From: an uncultured Eubacteriales bacterium
GTDB lineage: Bacteria; Bacillota; Clostridia; Oscillospirales; Acutalibacteraceae
Assembly (NCBI GenBank): GCA_934456435.1
Contig: CAKSHH010000001.1
Span: 124,001-188,000 of the forward strand
Direction of reading: 5' to 3'
Length of the DNA: 64,000 bases
Shown one piece after another: positions 8,401 through 16,479 of the stretch (positions are counted from its first letter, which is position 1; every line of letters starts with the position of its first letter). Under the pieces are notes generated by a model. The model worked only from the letters and a program-made list of their open reading frames with translations, was not told the DNA's origin and searched no databases. The position numbers were made by a program, and so were the translations under genes.

Positions 8401-8831
8401 GCGTGGAGCGCGACGAAAAGCAGGACGCGATTGACTCAATGAAAATGAAATCCGCAAAGATGAACGGAATGATACTTGACGACAGCAGAGTTATATATAT
8501 GATGGACAACAGCGGCAAGGGTGTTATCGTGCCTGCGTCAATCAAAAAGGACGGCGGAAATTCGGGCACGCTCATTTCGCTGAAGCAAATGAACCTTTTG
8601 ATGAAGAGGGTCGAAAGAATACTTGCGGATATGGCGGAATCCCTGCACAGAGGAGTTATACGCATAAGCCCTGCGGCGGCGACAGGTTCCGGCAGCCCGT
8701 ACAAGGATGTCTGCAAATACTGCGATTACAAAGAGGTTTGCCTTGCCGACGAGGACACGCCGACAAGGGAGATCGCTTCAATGAAGCATGAGGAAAGCCT
8801 TGCTGAGCTAGGAGGTGAGAGCGATGCCTGA
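5481..8831 (+). CDS. addB: ATP-dependent helicase/nuclease subunit B
   Basis: 1116 residues, usual AddB size. The N-terminus has a Walker A motif GRTGCGKT (7-14). The C-terminal RecB-type nuclease carries VVDYKSGG. Four cysteines expected to hold the AddB 4Fe-4S cluster are present: Cys761 (YHKCPF) and C-x2-C-x5-C at 1078, 1081 and 1087, as in B. subtilis AddB. With AddA it resects double-strand ends for RecA loading and recognises Chi. GGAGGG precedes the ATG. The end overlaps addA by 8 bases. All key residues seem intact. Confidence 0.97.
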   Translation: MLRLITGRTGCGKTTRLYEIIKEKIEQGEEVTLIVPEQYSFHTEKKMLELLGAKGADSVEVVSFSFLAKNLLKKYGLNSDKALDDSTRAIIMSVALDEIGDRLQVFGRHRYSPAVIKHILKLIREFRQCAITPELIREKLPTMEDSLLKNKMQEILLVTETYTALVEQSFFDDECALDILCRALDEKKDFLKKTVFIDGFRGFTAQEYKVLERIFVQADDVYVTLCVDSGNADGDFSAFAHTRRTKRRLITTAQKNSVGVAVPEYLEKADGGNAELAALEKGIYSGEYEIYDEPTENITLCSAEDIESECEYVAHTVKRLIRTEGLRCRDIAIISRSESGYSRRIRSALAQNGVPVFEDKRQPITSEPLTVFVAAALEIASDGFSTDALMRLLKTGLTDLGIEEISKVENYALLWQINGRRWLDEWTAHPNGLGEQLLEKDVRELEQINEIRVRIVSPLQKFRVKMKNVTALEASQAVYYLLVDMNVAENLKRLAVRLNERVQSELAAEQDRVWNIIIDILDRMAESLDGVRLDASRFSDIFSLVVSTYSVGNLPQGLDEIVIGSADRVRTNSPKVVFAVGMNDGVFPMIPSSDGLLSEKERRTLAELDLKTDDSLEEKMMEEHFLAYSTLCSPTEKLFVTYSRRDGSGAQAACSEIVTQIKNIFPKITFVDTVCEDEKDKIESRDSAFALMARLTQKGGTLHATLEKYFETQPSYADRLAALRRGVNRQEMKIENEATATELFGRDMYMSASRTEVYHKCPFEYFCKYGLNAQPRKTAELDPMQKGTAIHYILEKLISIYGSDALCAMEKSERDKCVYDILEEYFKEILADGADLGERFLYLYRSLGTTVCEVADRLVAEFSVSDFKPVAFELKIDRDGEVGTYDIPLADGGTLRLKGSVDRVDVAEQEGTAYVRVVDYKSGGKKFDLNEVFYGLNMQMLIYLFAIWKNGFRGYKNITPAGVLYMPVNAPFVSVERDEKQDAIDSMKMKSAKMNGMILDDSRVIYMMDNSGKGVIVPASIKKDGGNSGTLISLKQMNLLMKRVERILADMAESLHRGVIRISPAAATGSGSPYKDVCKYCDYKEVCLADEDTPTREIASMKHEESLAELGGESDA

Positions 8832-11800
8832 ATGGACACGGGAACAGAAAAAAGCAATAGACTCGCGCGGCGGAACAATACTTGTTTCTGCGGCGGCAGG
8901 TTCGGGCAAGACTGCTGTTTTGGTTGAGCGTATCATCAAAAGGCTTATGGATACGGACAATCCGTGCTCAGCCGACCGTTTGCTTATCGTGACGTTTACG
9001 CGTGCCGCAACCCAGCAGATGAAGGACAGAATTTTTCGCGCTCTCAGCGATGAGATAAGGAAAAATCCGTCCGACGAGCACCTCAAAAAACAGGCGGTTA
9101 TGCTTCCGTTTGCGAATATCAGCACGATAGACGGATTCTGCAATGACATAGTCCGCGAAAACTTCCAGGACATAGACATTGCGCCCGATTACGGAATACT
9201 TGATTCTTCACAGCTTTCCCTGATGCAGGCGGATGCGGTCTCGCAGGTTATGGATGAAATGTACAAGGAAAATTCACCCGATTTTATCGAGCTTGTGAAC
9301 ACGCTTTCCGGCGGAACGGACGACAAAGCCGTAACCGATCTTATAATGAGAATATACAACGGTTCTCAGGCGTTTGCCCGTCCCGATGAATGGCTTGACG
9401 GTCTGATCGGAGTTTATGATGATGAAAGACCGCTAAGAGAACAGCAATGGGGCAGGATCATTGTCGATTATGCACGTGAGTGCGTCGAATACTGCCTTAT
9501 GCTTTGCATCAAGACCGAGAAGTGCGCGGAAGAGGATGCAACGGTTGCCGAAAGGTACGGCGGAAACATTGCGGAAATCAGGGAAAAGCTTAACGAGCTT
9601 TTCAGCACGATAAATTCGGGAACATGGGACGATATCAGAAACGGGCTGCTGACTGTCAAATTCGGCAATCTCGGCAGACTGCCGACAGGATACGCATCAC
9701 CGCAGGCAGCTTTTGTCAAAAGCACAAAAAGTGCAATAGCCGACCATCTAAAAAAAACGGCAAAGCTTTTCTGCGCGTCTGAGGCGGAAAATGCCGAGGA
9801 TATGAAATACCTTGAACCGGTTGCGCGAAAGCTCATTTGTGCGGTCAGAAGATACGGTGAGATACTTTCACAGGAAAAGAAAAAGGTCAACGCCTATGAC
9901 TTTTCGGATATCTGCCATTTTGCCTTGGATTTGCTTGTTCGATTTGAAGAGGACGGCACGGCTGTGAAAACAAAGCTTGCCGAATCACTTTCTGAAAAAT
10001 ATGTTGAAATATTGGTTGACGAGTACCAGGACGTAAATGACCTGCAAAATACGCTTTTCAGAGCGGTATCACGCAATTCGCAGAATCTGTTTACCGTCGG
10101 CGACGTGAAGCAGAGTATTTACCGATTCCGCCAGGCGATGCCGGAAATTTTCCTCAGGGAGAGAGACGCCCTTGAGGACTACAAGGACGGCAACTATCCT
10201 GCAAAGATAACACTTGACCGAAATTTCAGAAGCCGCAGGGGAGTTACCGAGAATATAAACTTCCTGTTTTCTCAGATAATGTCAAGAGAGATGGGCTCCA
10301 TTGACTACAACGAAAACGAAGCGCTGGTTGCGGCGGCTGATTATGAGCCCTGCGATTTTCCGCAGACGGAGCTTTGCGTTGTCGGTGACCTCGGCAGAAC
10401 CGTGTCACGAGAGGACGAAGCGCAGGTTATAGCCGACAAAATAAACTCAATGATCGCCGAAAAAATGACGGTTCGCGACAAGGACGGGTACCGCCCGGTC
10501 AGCTACCGTGATTTCTGTATCCTTATGCGTTCGGCGAACGATGGCAAGGCTGAGCTCTACGCCGACGTGCTGGCGAAAAACAATATACCTGCCTATGTGG
10601 CGAGCAAATCGGGATTTTTTGCTTCCCCCGAAATAAGTATGATGCTCAGCCTGATGAGAATAACGGACAACCCGATTCAGGACGTGCCGCTTCTCGCGGT
10701 TATGCTTTCGCCGATATTCGGATTTACGCCTGACGAGCTTGCAAGACTGAGAATCAGCGAGCGCAGAAAGCCGATTTATCATTGCGTTGTCGGGACGGCG
10801 GAAAACGGAGACGAAAAGTGCATAAAATTTCTCGAAGCGCTGGACAGGCTGAGAATGCTGAGCGCAACGCTTTCGTGCAGCAGCTTTATTTTGGAAATGC
10901 TCGATATAACGGGCTTCAGATCCGTTGCGGCGGCGATGAAGGACGGCGCCGGAAAAAGCGCGAACCTCAATATGCTTGTCGATTATGCCACGAAATATGA
11001 AGAGTCGGGCAGGAGAGGTCTGACCGGCTTTATACGCTTCATTGACCGAATACAGCGGCAGAACGGCGACCTTGAATCCGCAGGCGACGTTTCGGAGGCG
11101 GCAGATGTCGTTCATATTATGACGATACACAAGAGCAAGGGACTGGAGTTCCCCGTGTGCATCATTGCCGATCTCAGCGCGAAGTTCAACGATGATTTTT
11201 CAAGATCCTCGGCGGCGTATCACCCCGATTACGGTATATGCTTTGACCGCAGAGACCAGAAGAGAAAGTGTAAATATGCCACCGTCGGCAAAAAGGCGCT
11301 CGGAGTTGCCGAAAAAAAATCGGGATACTCCGAGGAGCTGAGAGTTCTCTATGTTGCGATGACGCGCGCTAAGGAAAAATTGATTTGCGTTGCGAGATAT
11401 AACAACATCGAAAAGAAGCTTTCAGAGCTTGCGTCAGAGCTCAATGCGGACAAGCCGATTTCACCGTTCACGGTGATTTCAAAGGGCTCGGCGGCTGACT
11501 GGGTCGTTACGGGATTCCTGCGCCACCCCGATGCCGCCTGTCTGTGGAACGGTGAATCACCGATGACGCTCCCTGCGGCGGCAGAAATTTCAGTCGAAAA
11601 AATCTGTGATATTTCTTCTCCCGAAGAAATTATAGCACAGACCGAAACTGCTGAGGCTGACGAGGACCTGCTCCAAGAAATAAAAGAGCGAGTAGAGTAC
11701 GAGTATCCGTACAGCTCTCTTTCGGGAATTATGGCAAAGAGCGCGCCGTCGGATTTTGAGTCCGACGGGTTCAGCACGGAGTATTTCGCTTCGGCGAAGC

Positions 11801-12336
11801 CGCAATTTTTGAGCAAAAGCGGAGTTAATCCTGCGAGCAGGGGAACAGCGACGCACAAATTTATGGAGTTTTTCGACTACACCGCCGAGAAATGTGACAT
11901 TGACGGACAGATTGAGCGTATGCTCAGCGAGCATCGCCTGACGACGGACGAAGCCAAAATTCTTGAACGCGGTCATCTCAGAAGCTTTTTTGAGAGTGAG
12001 CTTGCTGCACGGATAAAGAAAGCAACGCTTCTTCTCAGAGAGAAAAAGGTCACTGTCGGAATCAGAGCCGGTGACCTGTATTCCGATGTTGACGACAATG
12101 CGGCGGATGAAATGATAGTGATTCAGGGCTATGTCGACTGCGCCTTTGAGGAGGACGGCAAGCTGGTTATTGTTGACTACAAAACCGACAGGAATGTTGA
12201 CGACGATACCCTGCGGCGCCGCTACGGACAGCAGCTCAAAATGTATGAATATGCCCTGCATGAGTGCACGGGTATGGAGATAAAGGGAACGGTGATTTAT
12301 TCGTTCGGAATGGATAAAGCCGTGGATTTAGATTGA
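8824..12336 (+). CDS. addA: ATP-dependent helicase/nuclease subunit A
   Basis: The ATG at 8824 is chosen because AGGAGG ends eight bases before it; a GTG at 8815 lies within that site. 1170 residues. UvrD/Rep superfamily 1 helicase motifs are seen: Walker A SAAAGSGKT (22-30), DEYQD (399-403), VGDVKQSIYRFR, and VLYVAMTRAKEKL. The C-terminal RecB nuclease has VDYKTDR (1117-1123), with Asp1118 and Lys1120 as metal/catalytic residues. AddA is the 3'-5' helicase and cuts the 3' strand in the AddAB complex. Co-translated with addB. Confidence 0.97.
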   Translation: MPEWTREQKKAIDSRGGTILVSAAAGSGKTAVLVERIIKRLMDTDNPCSADRLLIVTFTRAATQQMKDRIFRALSDEIRKNPSDEHLKKQAVMLPFANISTIDGFCNDIVRENFQDIDIAPDYGILDSSQLSLMQADAVSQVMDEMYKENSPDFIELVNTLSGGTDDKAVTDLIMRIYNGSQAFARPDEWLDGLIGVYDDERPLREQQWGRIIVDYARECVEYCLMLCIKTEKCAEEDATVAERYGGNIAEIREKLNELFSTINSGTWDDIRNGLLTVKFGNLGRLPTGYASPQAAFVKSTKSAIADHLKKTAKLFCASEAENAEDMKYLEPVARKLICAVRRYGEILSQEKKKVNAYDFSDICHFALDLLVRFEEDGTAVKTKLAESLSEKYVEILVDEYQDVNDLQNTLFRAVSRNSQNLFTVGDVKQSIYRFRQAMPEIFLRERDALEDYKDGNYPAKITLDRNFRSRRGVTENINFLFSQIMSREMGSIDYNENEALVAAADYEPCDFPQTELCVVGDLGRTVSREDEAQVIADKINSMIAEKMTVRDKDGYRPVSYRDFCILMRSANDGKAELYADVLAKNNIPAYVASKSGFFASPEISMMLSLMRITDNPIQDVPLLAVMLSPIFGFTPDELARLRISERRKPIYHCVVGTAENGDEKCIKFLEALDRLRMLSATLSCSSFILEMLDITGFRSVAAAMKDGAGKSANLNMLVDYATKYEESGRRGLTGFIRFIDRIQRQNGDLESAGDVSEAADVVHIMTIHKSKGLEFPVCIIADLSAKFNDDFSRSSAAYHPDYGICFDRRDQKRKCKYATVGKKALGVAEKKSGYSEELRVLYVAMTRAKEKLICVARYNNIEKKLSELASELNADKPISPFTVISKGSAADWVVTGFLRHPDAACLWNGESPMTLPAAAEISVEKICDISSPEEIIAQTETAEADEDLLQEIKERVEYEYPYSSLSGIMAKSAPSDFESDGFSTEYFASAKPQFLSKSGVNPASRGTATHKFMEFFDYTAEKCDIDGQIERMLSEHRLTTDEAKILERGHLRSFFESELAARIKKATLLLREKKVTVGIRAGDLYSDVDDNAADEMIVIQGYVDCAFEEDGKLVIVDYKTDRNVDDDTLRRRYGQQLKMYEYALHECTGMEIKGTVIYSFGMDKAVDLD

Positions 12337-12340
12337 TTTT

Positions 12341-12378
12341 ATGCGGTTTTCGGAGTGATTCGGAAGCCGCATATTTTT
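12341..12378 (+). terminator. Intrinsic terminator of addBA
   Basis: A 12-bp stem with two G-T pairs (12341-12352 with 12361-12372), 8-nt loop, then ATTTTTAT. Confidence 0.85.
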
Positions 12379-12395
12379 ATATGCAACGATTTTTC

Positions 12396-12424
12396 TTGAA
12401 AAAATCCTCAGTATATGGTATATT
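12396..12424 (+). promoter_or_regulatory. Promoter of the bifunctional glycosyl/glycerophospho-transferase gene
   Basis: TTGAAA (12396-12401), 17-bp spacer, TATATT (12419-12424). Confidence 0.65.
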
Positions 12425-12480
12425 ATCTCAGTACAGTTACTTTGTTCCTGTACGGCTTCATTTCGGAAGGATGGGATTTG

Positions 12481-15105
12481 ATGAATTTCAACTGTCAGGT
12501 ATCTGTTATAGTTCCTGTCTACAATGTTGAAGAATATCTGCGTAAATGCCTTGACTCAATGGTGGCGCAGACGATGGATAAGAGCCTAATGGAGGTTCTG
12601 CTTATCGACGACGGCTCGACGGACAGCAGCCCCGCAATTTGTGAAGAATATGCTGAAAAGTACAGCTTTTTCAAGGTTTTTCATATAGAAAACAACGGTG
12701 TATCAAATGCAAGAAACTTCGGTATCGGCAAAGCACAGGGCAGGTTTATTATGTACCTTGATTCCGACGATTATCTTTCAAAGAATGCAATCAAGGGCCT
12801 GTGCGGCTATTTTGAGAAGCACTATGATGAGATCGACCTTATGACCTATACCGAGTATCAGGACAAGGACGGCGAAACCGAGCCGCTGCCGCATTTCAGG
12901 TATAAGTATATCAACAAGACCGGTATATATGATTTGAATGATCCGGATTATATGTATTTCGTGCAGACGAATATGAACATTATCGTCAAAAATATGGGAG
13001 AGAAAAACGTCACCTTTGACACGACGCTGATGTTCCACGAGGATCAGAAATACATTATGTCTATCCTCAGCGGCAAGGAAAAAATAGGCTTCTACCACCC
13101 GGCGATATATTATTATGTCAAGAACTCCGGCGGAGCGACCGGTATGAAAAGACACCCGTATTACATTCACGACAAGACGGTTGCAATGTGGGAAGATTTC
13201 ATCCGTGACGCAAACGCTCCAAAGTTCATTCAGGCGTATTTCCTGAACGATTTTCGCTGGAAGCTCAGGTTCGACGTGATCTGGCCGTATCAGTACAAGG
13301 GCGCGGACTTTGAGCGTGAGGTCGGCAGATTCATTACCCTTTTGAGCAGGGTCGACCTCAACGTGCTGATTGACTATCCCGAACTGCCTTACGGTCACAA
13401 GGCGTACATTCTCGGACTTGTTTACGGTGACCGCATGAGCGCGGATTTTGTCGGCAATAATTACGCTGTTTGCCTTGATAAAAAGCCGCTGTTTGACTTC
13501 GACAGAATCGAGGTTTATCTTTCACGCTTCCGCCTGCACAACGGTGTACTCACGATCGTCGGAGCTATTAAGTGCGTGGCGCTGAACTTCACGGAAGAGA
13601 TAGAGCTGAGTTACATAAGCTCAAAGGGCGGAGAAAAAGAGGAGCACAAGGTAACTCTTAAACCGTCGTCGCTCAGCTATTTCCAGTCGCAGACGGTTAC
13701 AAACAACTTTAAGGATTTTATTCTTAAAATTCCTGTTGAAGCAGGCACAAAGCTCTCGTTCAAAACGAAGCTTCTCGGCAGAGATGTGCCGATGTACTTC
13801 TCGTATCCGCAGACCTGTCCATTCAACAGAAAGCCGAAAAGGAGCTCCTATATCTGCGAAGGGCTTGACATAAGGTGCAAAAACAATAAGATTAAAATAC
13901 GCAAGGCGAATGTGTGCGACCGAATCAGGGAGCTGGCACGAAGCGTCGCTTATATGCCGAAAACGGGCTTCAGAAATATGCTGACGAGAATTTACGCTCC
14001 GTATTATAAGCGTTCGCACCGTATTTGGCTTTACTGCGATTCTTCAAAAACTGTTAAGGACAACGCGTATTACCAGTTTATACACGATTCAAAGCTCAAT
14101 GACGGAATTGAAAGATATTATGTGTATAACAAGGACGCGAAAATTGACGGCTGGTTCGACGAAAAACAGAAAGAAAAGCTTGTTATGTACGGCTCGGTAA
14201 AGCACAGGCTTTATATTCTCGCCGCGGAAAAGATACTTACGTCCTTTTACGGTCTCAGGGACTTTATGTGCTACCCGGCAAATGCATTCAAGTATTTTTC
14301 GGATATTGCACAGTTTGAGCTTGTCTATCTTCAGCACGGTGTGCTTCATGCCCACCTGCCGACAATGTATTCGCTCGACAGAATGATGCTTGACCGCGAG
14401 GTCGTTTCAACGCAGTTCGAGGTTGATAACCTTATAAATAACTACGGATTTGAGGATTCATTCCTCATTAAGAGCGGAATGCCGCGTCTCGGTCATATTG
14501 ACGCGTCAAAATCGCCGGAGAAGAAAATTCTTTTTGCTCCGAGCTGGAGAAAGTTCCTGGTTGAGCCGGACGGAAAGGGAAGCTGGAAGCCGAAAGAAAA
14601 GGCTTTCCTCAATTCGGAGTTCTACAAAAATGTCATTGCATTTCTGACCGATCCCAAGCTTGAAGCGGCGCTGAAGAAGCACGGCTATGTTCTCGATTTC
14701 AAGCCGCACCCGAATTTCAGAATGTATGATGAATATTTCAAGCTCAACGGCGAAACGGTGAGACTTGCTCCGCCGACAGTTGACGAATTTTCATACAGCG
14801 TGTTTATGACAGATTTCTCGTCGTTTATGTTTGATTTCATCTACCTCAAGCGGCCGATCCTTTATTTTATGCCGGATCTTGAGCTGTTCGAGGCGGGGCT
14901 GAACCATTACAGAAAGCTTGATATTCCGTTTGACCGCGGATTCGGCGAATTTTCGTCCGATTACAAAAAGGCGGTTGACGATGTTATCGCTCTGCTTGAA
15001 AACGGCTGTGTGCCGGAGCAGAAGTATGTTGACAGAATGAACGGAATGTTCCTCGAGGTCGATGACCCGGAGGAAGCTCTGTATCAGGAGCTTATAAAAT
15101 CATAA
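12481..15105 (+). CDS. Bifunctional GT2 glycosyltransferase / CDP-glycerol glycerophosphotransferase
   Basis: The ATG at 12481 has GGAAGGA upstream, and the protein then opens with the typical GT2 start MNFNCQVSVIVPVYN. An upstream in-frame ATG at 12415 overlaps the promoter. 874 residues. N-terminal GT2 (GT-A) domain about 5-230 with DDGSTDSS and the metal-binding DSDD; C-terminal TagF/Glyphos_transf-type domain about 510-870 with LQHGVLHAHLP, FAPSWRKF and FKPHPNF. Such fusions build glycerol-phosphate-containing teichoic acids or capsule at the inner face of the membrane. The substrate is not readable from sequence. Single-gene transcription unit with its own promoter and terminator. Confidence 0.88.
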   Translation: MNFNCQVSVIVPVYNVEEYLRKCLDSMVAQTMDKSLMEVLLIDDGSTDSSPAICEEYAEKYSFFKVFHIENNGVSNARNFGIGKAQGRFIMYLDSDDYLSKNAIKGLCGYFEKHYDEIDLMTYTEYQDKDGETEPLPHFRYKYINKTGIYDLNDPDYMYFVQTNMNIIVKNMGEKNVTFDTTLMFHEDQKYIMSILSGKEKIGFYHPAIYYYVKNSGGATGMKRHPYYIHDKTVAMWEDFIRDANAPKFIQAYFLNDFRWKLRFDVIWPYQYKGADFEREVGRFITLLSRVDLNVLIDYPELPYGHKAYILGLVYGDRMSADFVGNNYAVCLDKKPLFDFDRIEVYLSRFRLHNGVLTIVGAIKCVALNFTEEIELSYISSKGGEKEEHKVTLKPSSLSYFQSQTVTNNFKDFILKIPVEAGTKLSFKTKLLGRDVPMYFSYPQTCPFNRKPKRSSYICEGLDIRCKNNKIKIRKANVCDRIRELARSVAYMPKTGFRNMLTRIYAPYYKRSHRIWLYCDSSKTVKDNAYYQFIHDSKLNDGIERYYVYNKDAKIDGWFDEKQKEKLVMYGSVKHRLYILAAEKILTSFYGLRDFMCYPANAFKYFSDIAQFELVYLQHGVLHAHLPTMYSLDRMMLDREVVSTQFEVDNLINNYGFEDSFLIKSGMPRLGHIDASKSPEKKILFAPSWRKFLVEPDGKGSWKPKEKAFLNSEFYKNVIAFLTDPKLEAALKKHGYVLDFKPHPNFRMYDEYFKLNGETVRLAPPTVDEFSYSVFMTDFSSFMFDFIYLKRPILYFMPDLELFEAGLNHYRKLDIPFDRGFGEFSSDYKKAVDDVIALLENGCVPEQKYVDRMNGMFLEVDDPEEALYQELIKS

Positions 15106-15118
15106 TATGTTTGTCAAT

Positions 15119-15153
15119 GCCTCCTCTTGTTGAAAGGGGAGGCTGTTTTGTTT
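15119..15153 (+). terminator. Terminator of the glycosyltransferase gene
   Basis: A 10-bp stem (15119-15128 with 15134-15143, one G-T pair) followed by TGTTTTGTTT. Confidence 0.7.
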
Positions 15154-15164
15154 ACGCAAAATTT

Positions 15165-15262
15165 TTTCTCGGTGTGATGTGGGCATCACACCCTACGATT
15201 TAGGCTTTATCAATGCTTGTCGTAGGGCACGATGCCCACATCGTGCCGTGGATTGTTTTAAA
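15165..15262 (+). repeat. Double-hairpin intergenic repeat, copy 1
   Basis: About 98 bp, nearly identical to 15467-15564 (offset 302) and related to 57963-58042. It has two self-complementary arms, each a 22-nt hairpin with 9-bp stem (GGTGTGATG / CATCACACC at 15171-15192; GGCACGATG / CATCGTGCC at 15226-15247), separated by CTACGATTTAGG...GTCGTAGG, whose ends also pair. No coding sequence. Palindromic intergenic element, MITE- or REP-like. Confidence 0.88.
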
Positions 15263-15286
15263 CCTTGATAATAACTTGTTTCTTTA

Positions 15287-15337
15287 TCCCCACCGTCTCT
15301 TCGAGACACCTCCCCTTGACCTCAATCAAGGGGAGGC
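15287..15337 (-). repeat. GC-rich two-hairpin repeat, family 2, reverse orientation
   Basis: Read on the minus strand: hairpin CCTCCCCTTGA / TCAAGGGGAGG, then TG, then hairpin TCTC-GAA-GAGA, then CGGTGGGG. This matches the layout of 15398-15446, which lies on the other strand. Confidence 0.65.
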
Positions 15338-15397
15338 TGGGATTTGTGCAAGGCATTTAGATTTATATAATTTGCTTTGTTTTTGCTGACTTTCCTT

Positions 15398-15446
15398 GCC
15401 TCCATCTGATGAGGGAGGTGGCACGGCGAAGCCGTGACGGAGGGAG
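15398..15446 (+). repeat. GC-rich two-hairpin repeat, family 2, forward orientation
   Basis: Hairpin CCTCC / GGAGG, then TGG, then hairpin CACGGC-GAA-GCCGTG, then ACGGAGGGAG. The second hairpin keeps the GAA loop seen in the inverted copy but has different stem bases. Confidence 0.65.
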
Positions 15447-15466
15447 AGAAAATAGGTTTCATCAGA

Positions 15467-15564
15467 TTTCTCGGTGTGATGTGGGCATCACACCCTACGA
15501 TTTAGGCTTTATCAAAGCTCGTCGTAGGGTACGATGCCCACATCGTGCCGTGAATTATTTTAAA
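15467..15564 (+). repeat. Double-hairpin intergenic repeat, copy 2
   Basis: Direct repeat of 15165-15262 with only a few changes. In the right hairpin one side reads GGTACGATG against CATCGTGCC, so one pair is now G-T but the stem is kept. It ends 6 bp before the sigK stop, and could act as the sigK transcript end. The 464 bp between 15105 and 15570 are almost wholly terminator and repeats. Confidence 0.88.
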
Positions 15565-15569
15565 ATTTC

Positions 15570-16256
15570 CTAATCCTCCAGCGCTTTGCGTAAGGATTTG
15601 AGCGCCTTTTTCTCAATTCGCGAGACGTAGGAGCGCGATATATTCAGCTTCTTTGAAACCTCAAGCTGTGTCATTGCCTTGCCGCCGTCAAGACCGTAAC
15701 GCATGATGATAATTGATTTTTCACGGGGATCGGAGATTCTTTCAATTTCCGAAGCCAGCTTTTTCAGCATGGTCATTTTATAAATGTCCTCAACGATTTC
15801 GTCTTCGGTCGAGATTATGTCCATCAGCGTCAGCGGATTTCCCTCGCTGTCGGTGTCTATCGGTTCGTTTACGGAAATGTCCTGCGCGGTCTTTTTCTGC
15901 GCGCGAAACTGCATGAGTATCTCGTTTTCTATGCACCGCGCCGCGTATGTGGCGAGCCGGGTTCCCTTGTCAGGGTCAAAGGTGTTTATCGCCTTGATAA
16001 GTCCGATCGTTCCGATTGAGATCAGGTCGTCCTGCTGGACGGAATTGGAATAGTATTTCTTTATAATATGCGCCACAAGTCTCAGATTGTGCTCAATCAG
16101 CTCATTTTTGGCGCTTGTGTCGCCTTTCTTCATTGCCTCAAGACATTCACGCTCGCGCTGGGCGGAAAGGGGAGGCGGAAAGGAATTTGTGCCGGAGAGA
16201 TGCAGCGCGAAGAAAAAGAGATTGGAGAGCGCCTGCAGCAGCAATGTAATTATCAT
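15570..16256 (-). CDS. sigK: RNA polymerase sporulation sigma factor, SigK type
   Basis: 228 residues. A hydrophobic N-terminus (MIITLLLQALSNLFFFALHL) fits the pro-sequence of pro-SigK, followed by SGTNSFPPPLS, a characteristic lead-in of SigK. Region 2 has NLRLVAHIIKKYY and DDLISIGTIGLIKAINTF; region 4 ends in a helix-turn-helix (TQLEVSKKLNISRSYVSRIE). SigK drives late mother-cell genes (coat, cortex) in sporulation. The gene is continuous, with no skin element. The start has a weak GGTGAT site. SigE is the main alternative, but it is normally paired with spoIIGA, which is absent here. Confidence 0.88.
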   Translation of the reverse strand: MIITLLLQALSNLFFFALHLSGTNSFPPPLSAQRERECLEAMKKGDTSAKNELIEHNLRLVAHIIKKYYSNSVQQDDLISIGTIGLIKAINTFDPDKGTRLATYAARCIENEILMQFRAQKKTAQDISVNEPIDTDSEGNPLTLMDIISTEDEIVEDIYKMTMLKKLASEIERISDPREKSIIIMRYGLDGGKAMTQLEVSKKLNISRSYVSRIEKKALKSLRKALED

Positions 16257-16386
16257 AAAATCACCGTCCGTTACAATACCTATGTTTGCAGATTTGCGTT
16301 GATTCGGATTGTCGGCTAAATATATAAAATTTTTACGGAGCTATTGTTCAAAATGTAAAAATGAGCAAGAAACTGTTTCAATGTGG

Positions 16387-16415
16387 TTGACTTTTGTGTT
16401 TTAAAAATATATAAT
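16387..16415 (+). promoter_or_regulatory. Promoter of the FIVAR-repeat dockerin gene
   Basis: TTGACT (16387-16392), 17-bp spacer, TATAAT (16410-16415). A 5' leader of about 60 nt and a GGGAGGAA site follow. Confidence 0.8.
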
Positions 16416-16479
16416 GATACTGTATATAAGTGTGGGGTAGGCTGCACTTTTATAGCAATTAAATTTGGGAGGAATATAA

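Noticed and set aside
10447..11130. Long antisense frame (227 codons) within addA
   Set aside because: High-GC third positions of addA make such shadows; the helicase motifs show the coding strand.
12415..12480. Longer N-terminus for the bifunctional transferase
   Set aside because: The extra 22 codons overlap the predicted -10 box and would put an odd hydrophobic stretch before the GT2 domain; the ATG at 12481 has a ribosome site.
15570..16256. A skin-type element interrupting sigK
   Set aside because: The reading frame runs unbroken from the pro-sequence through region 4.
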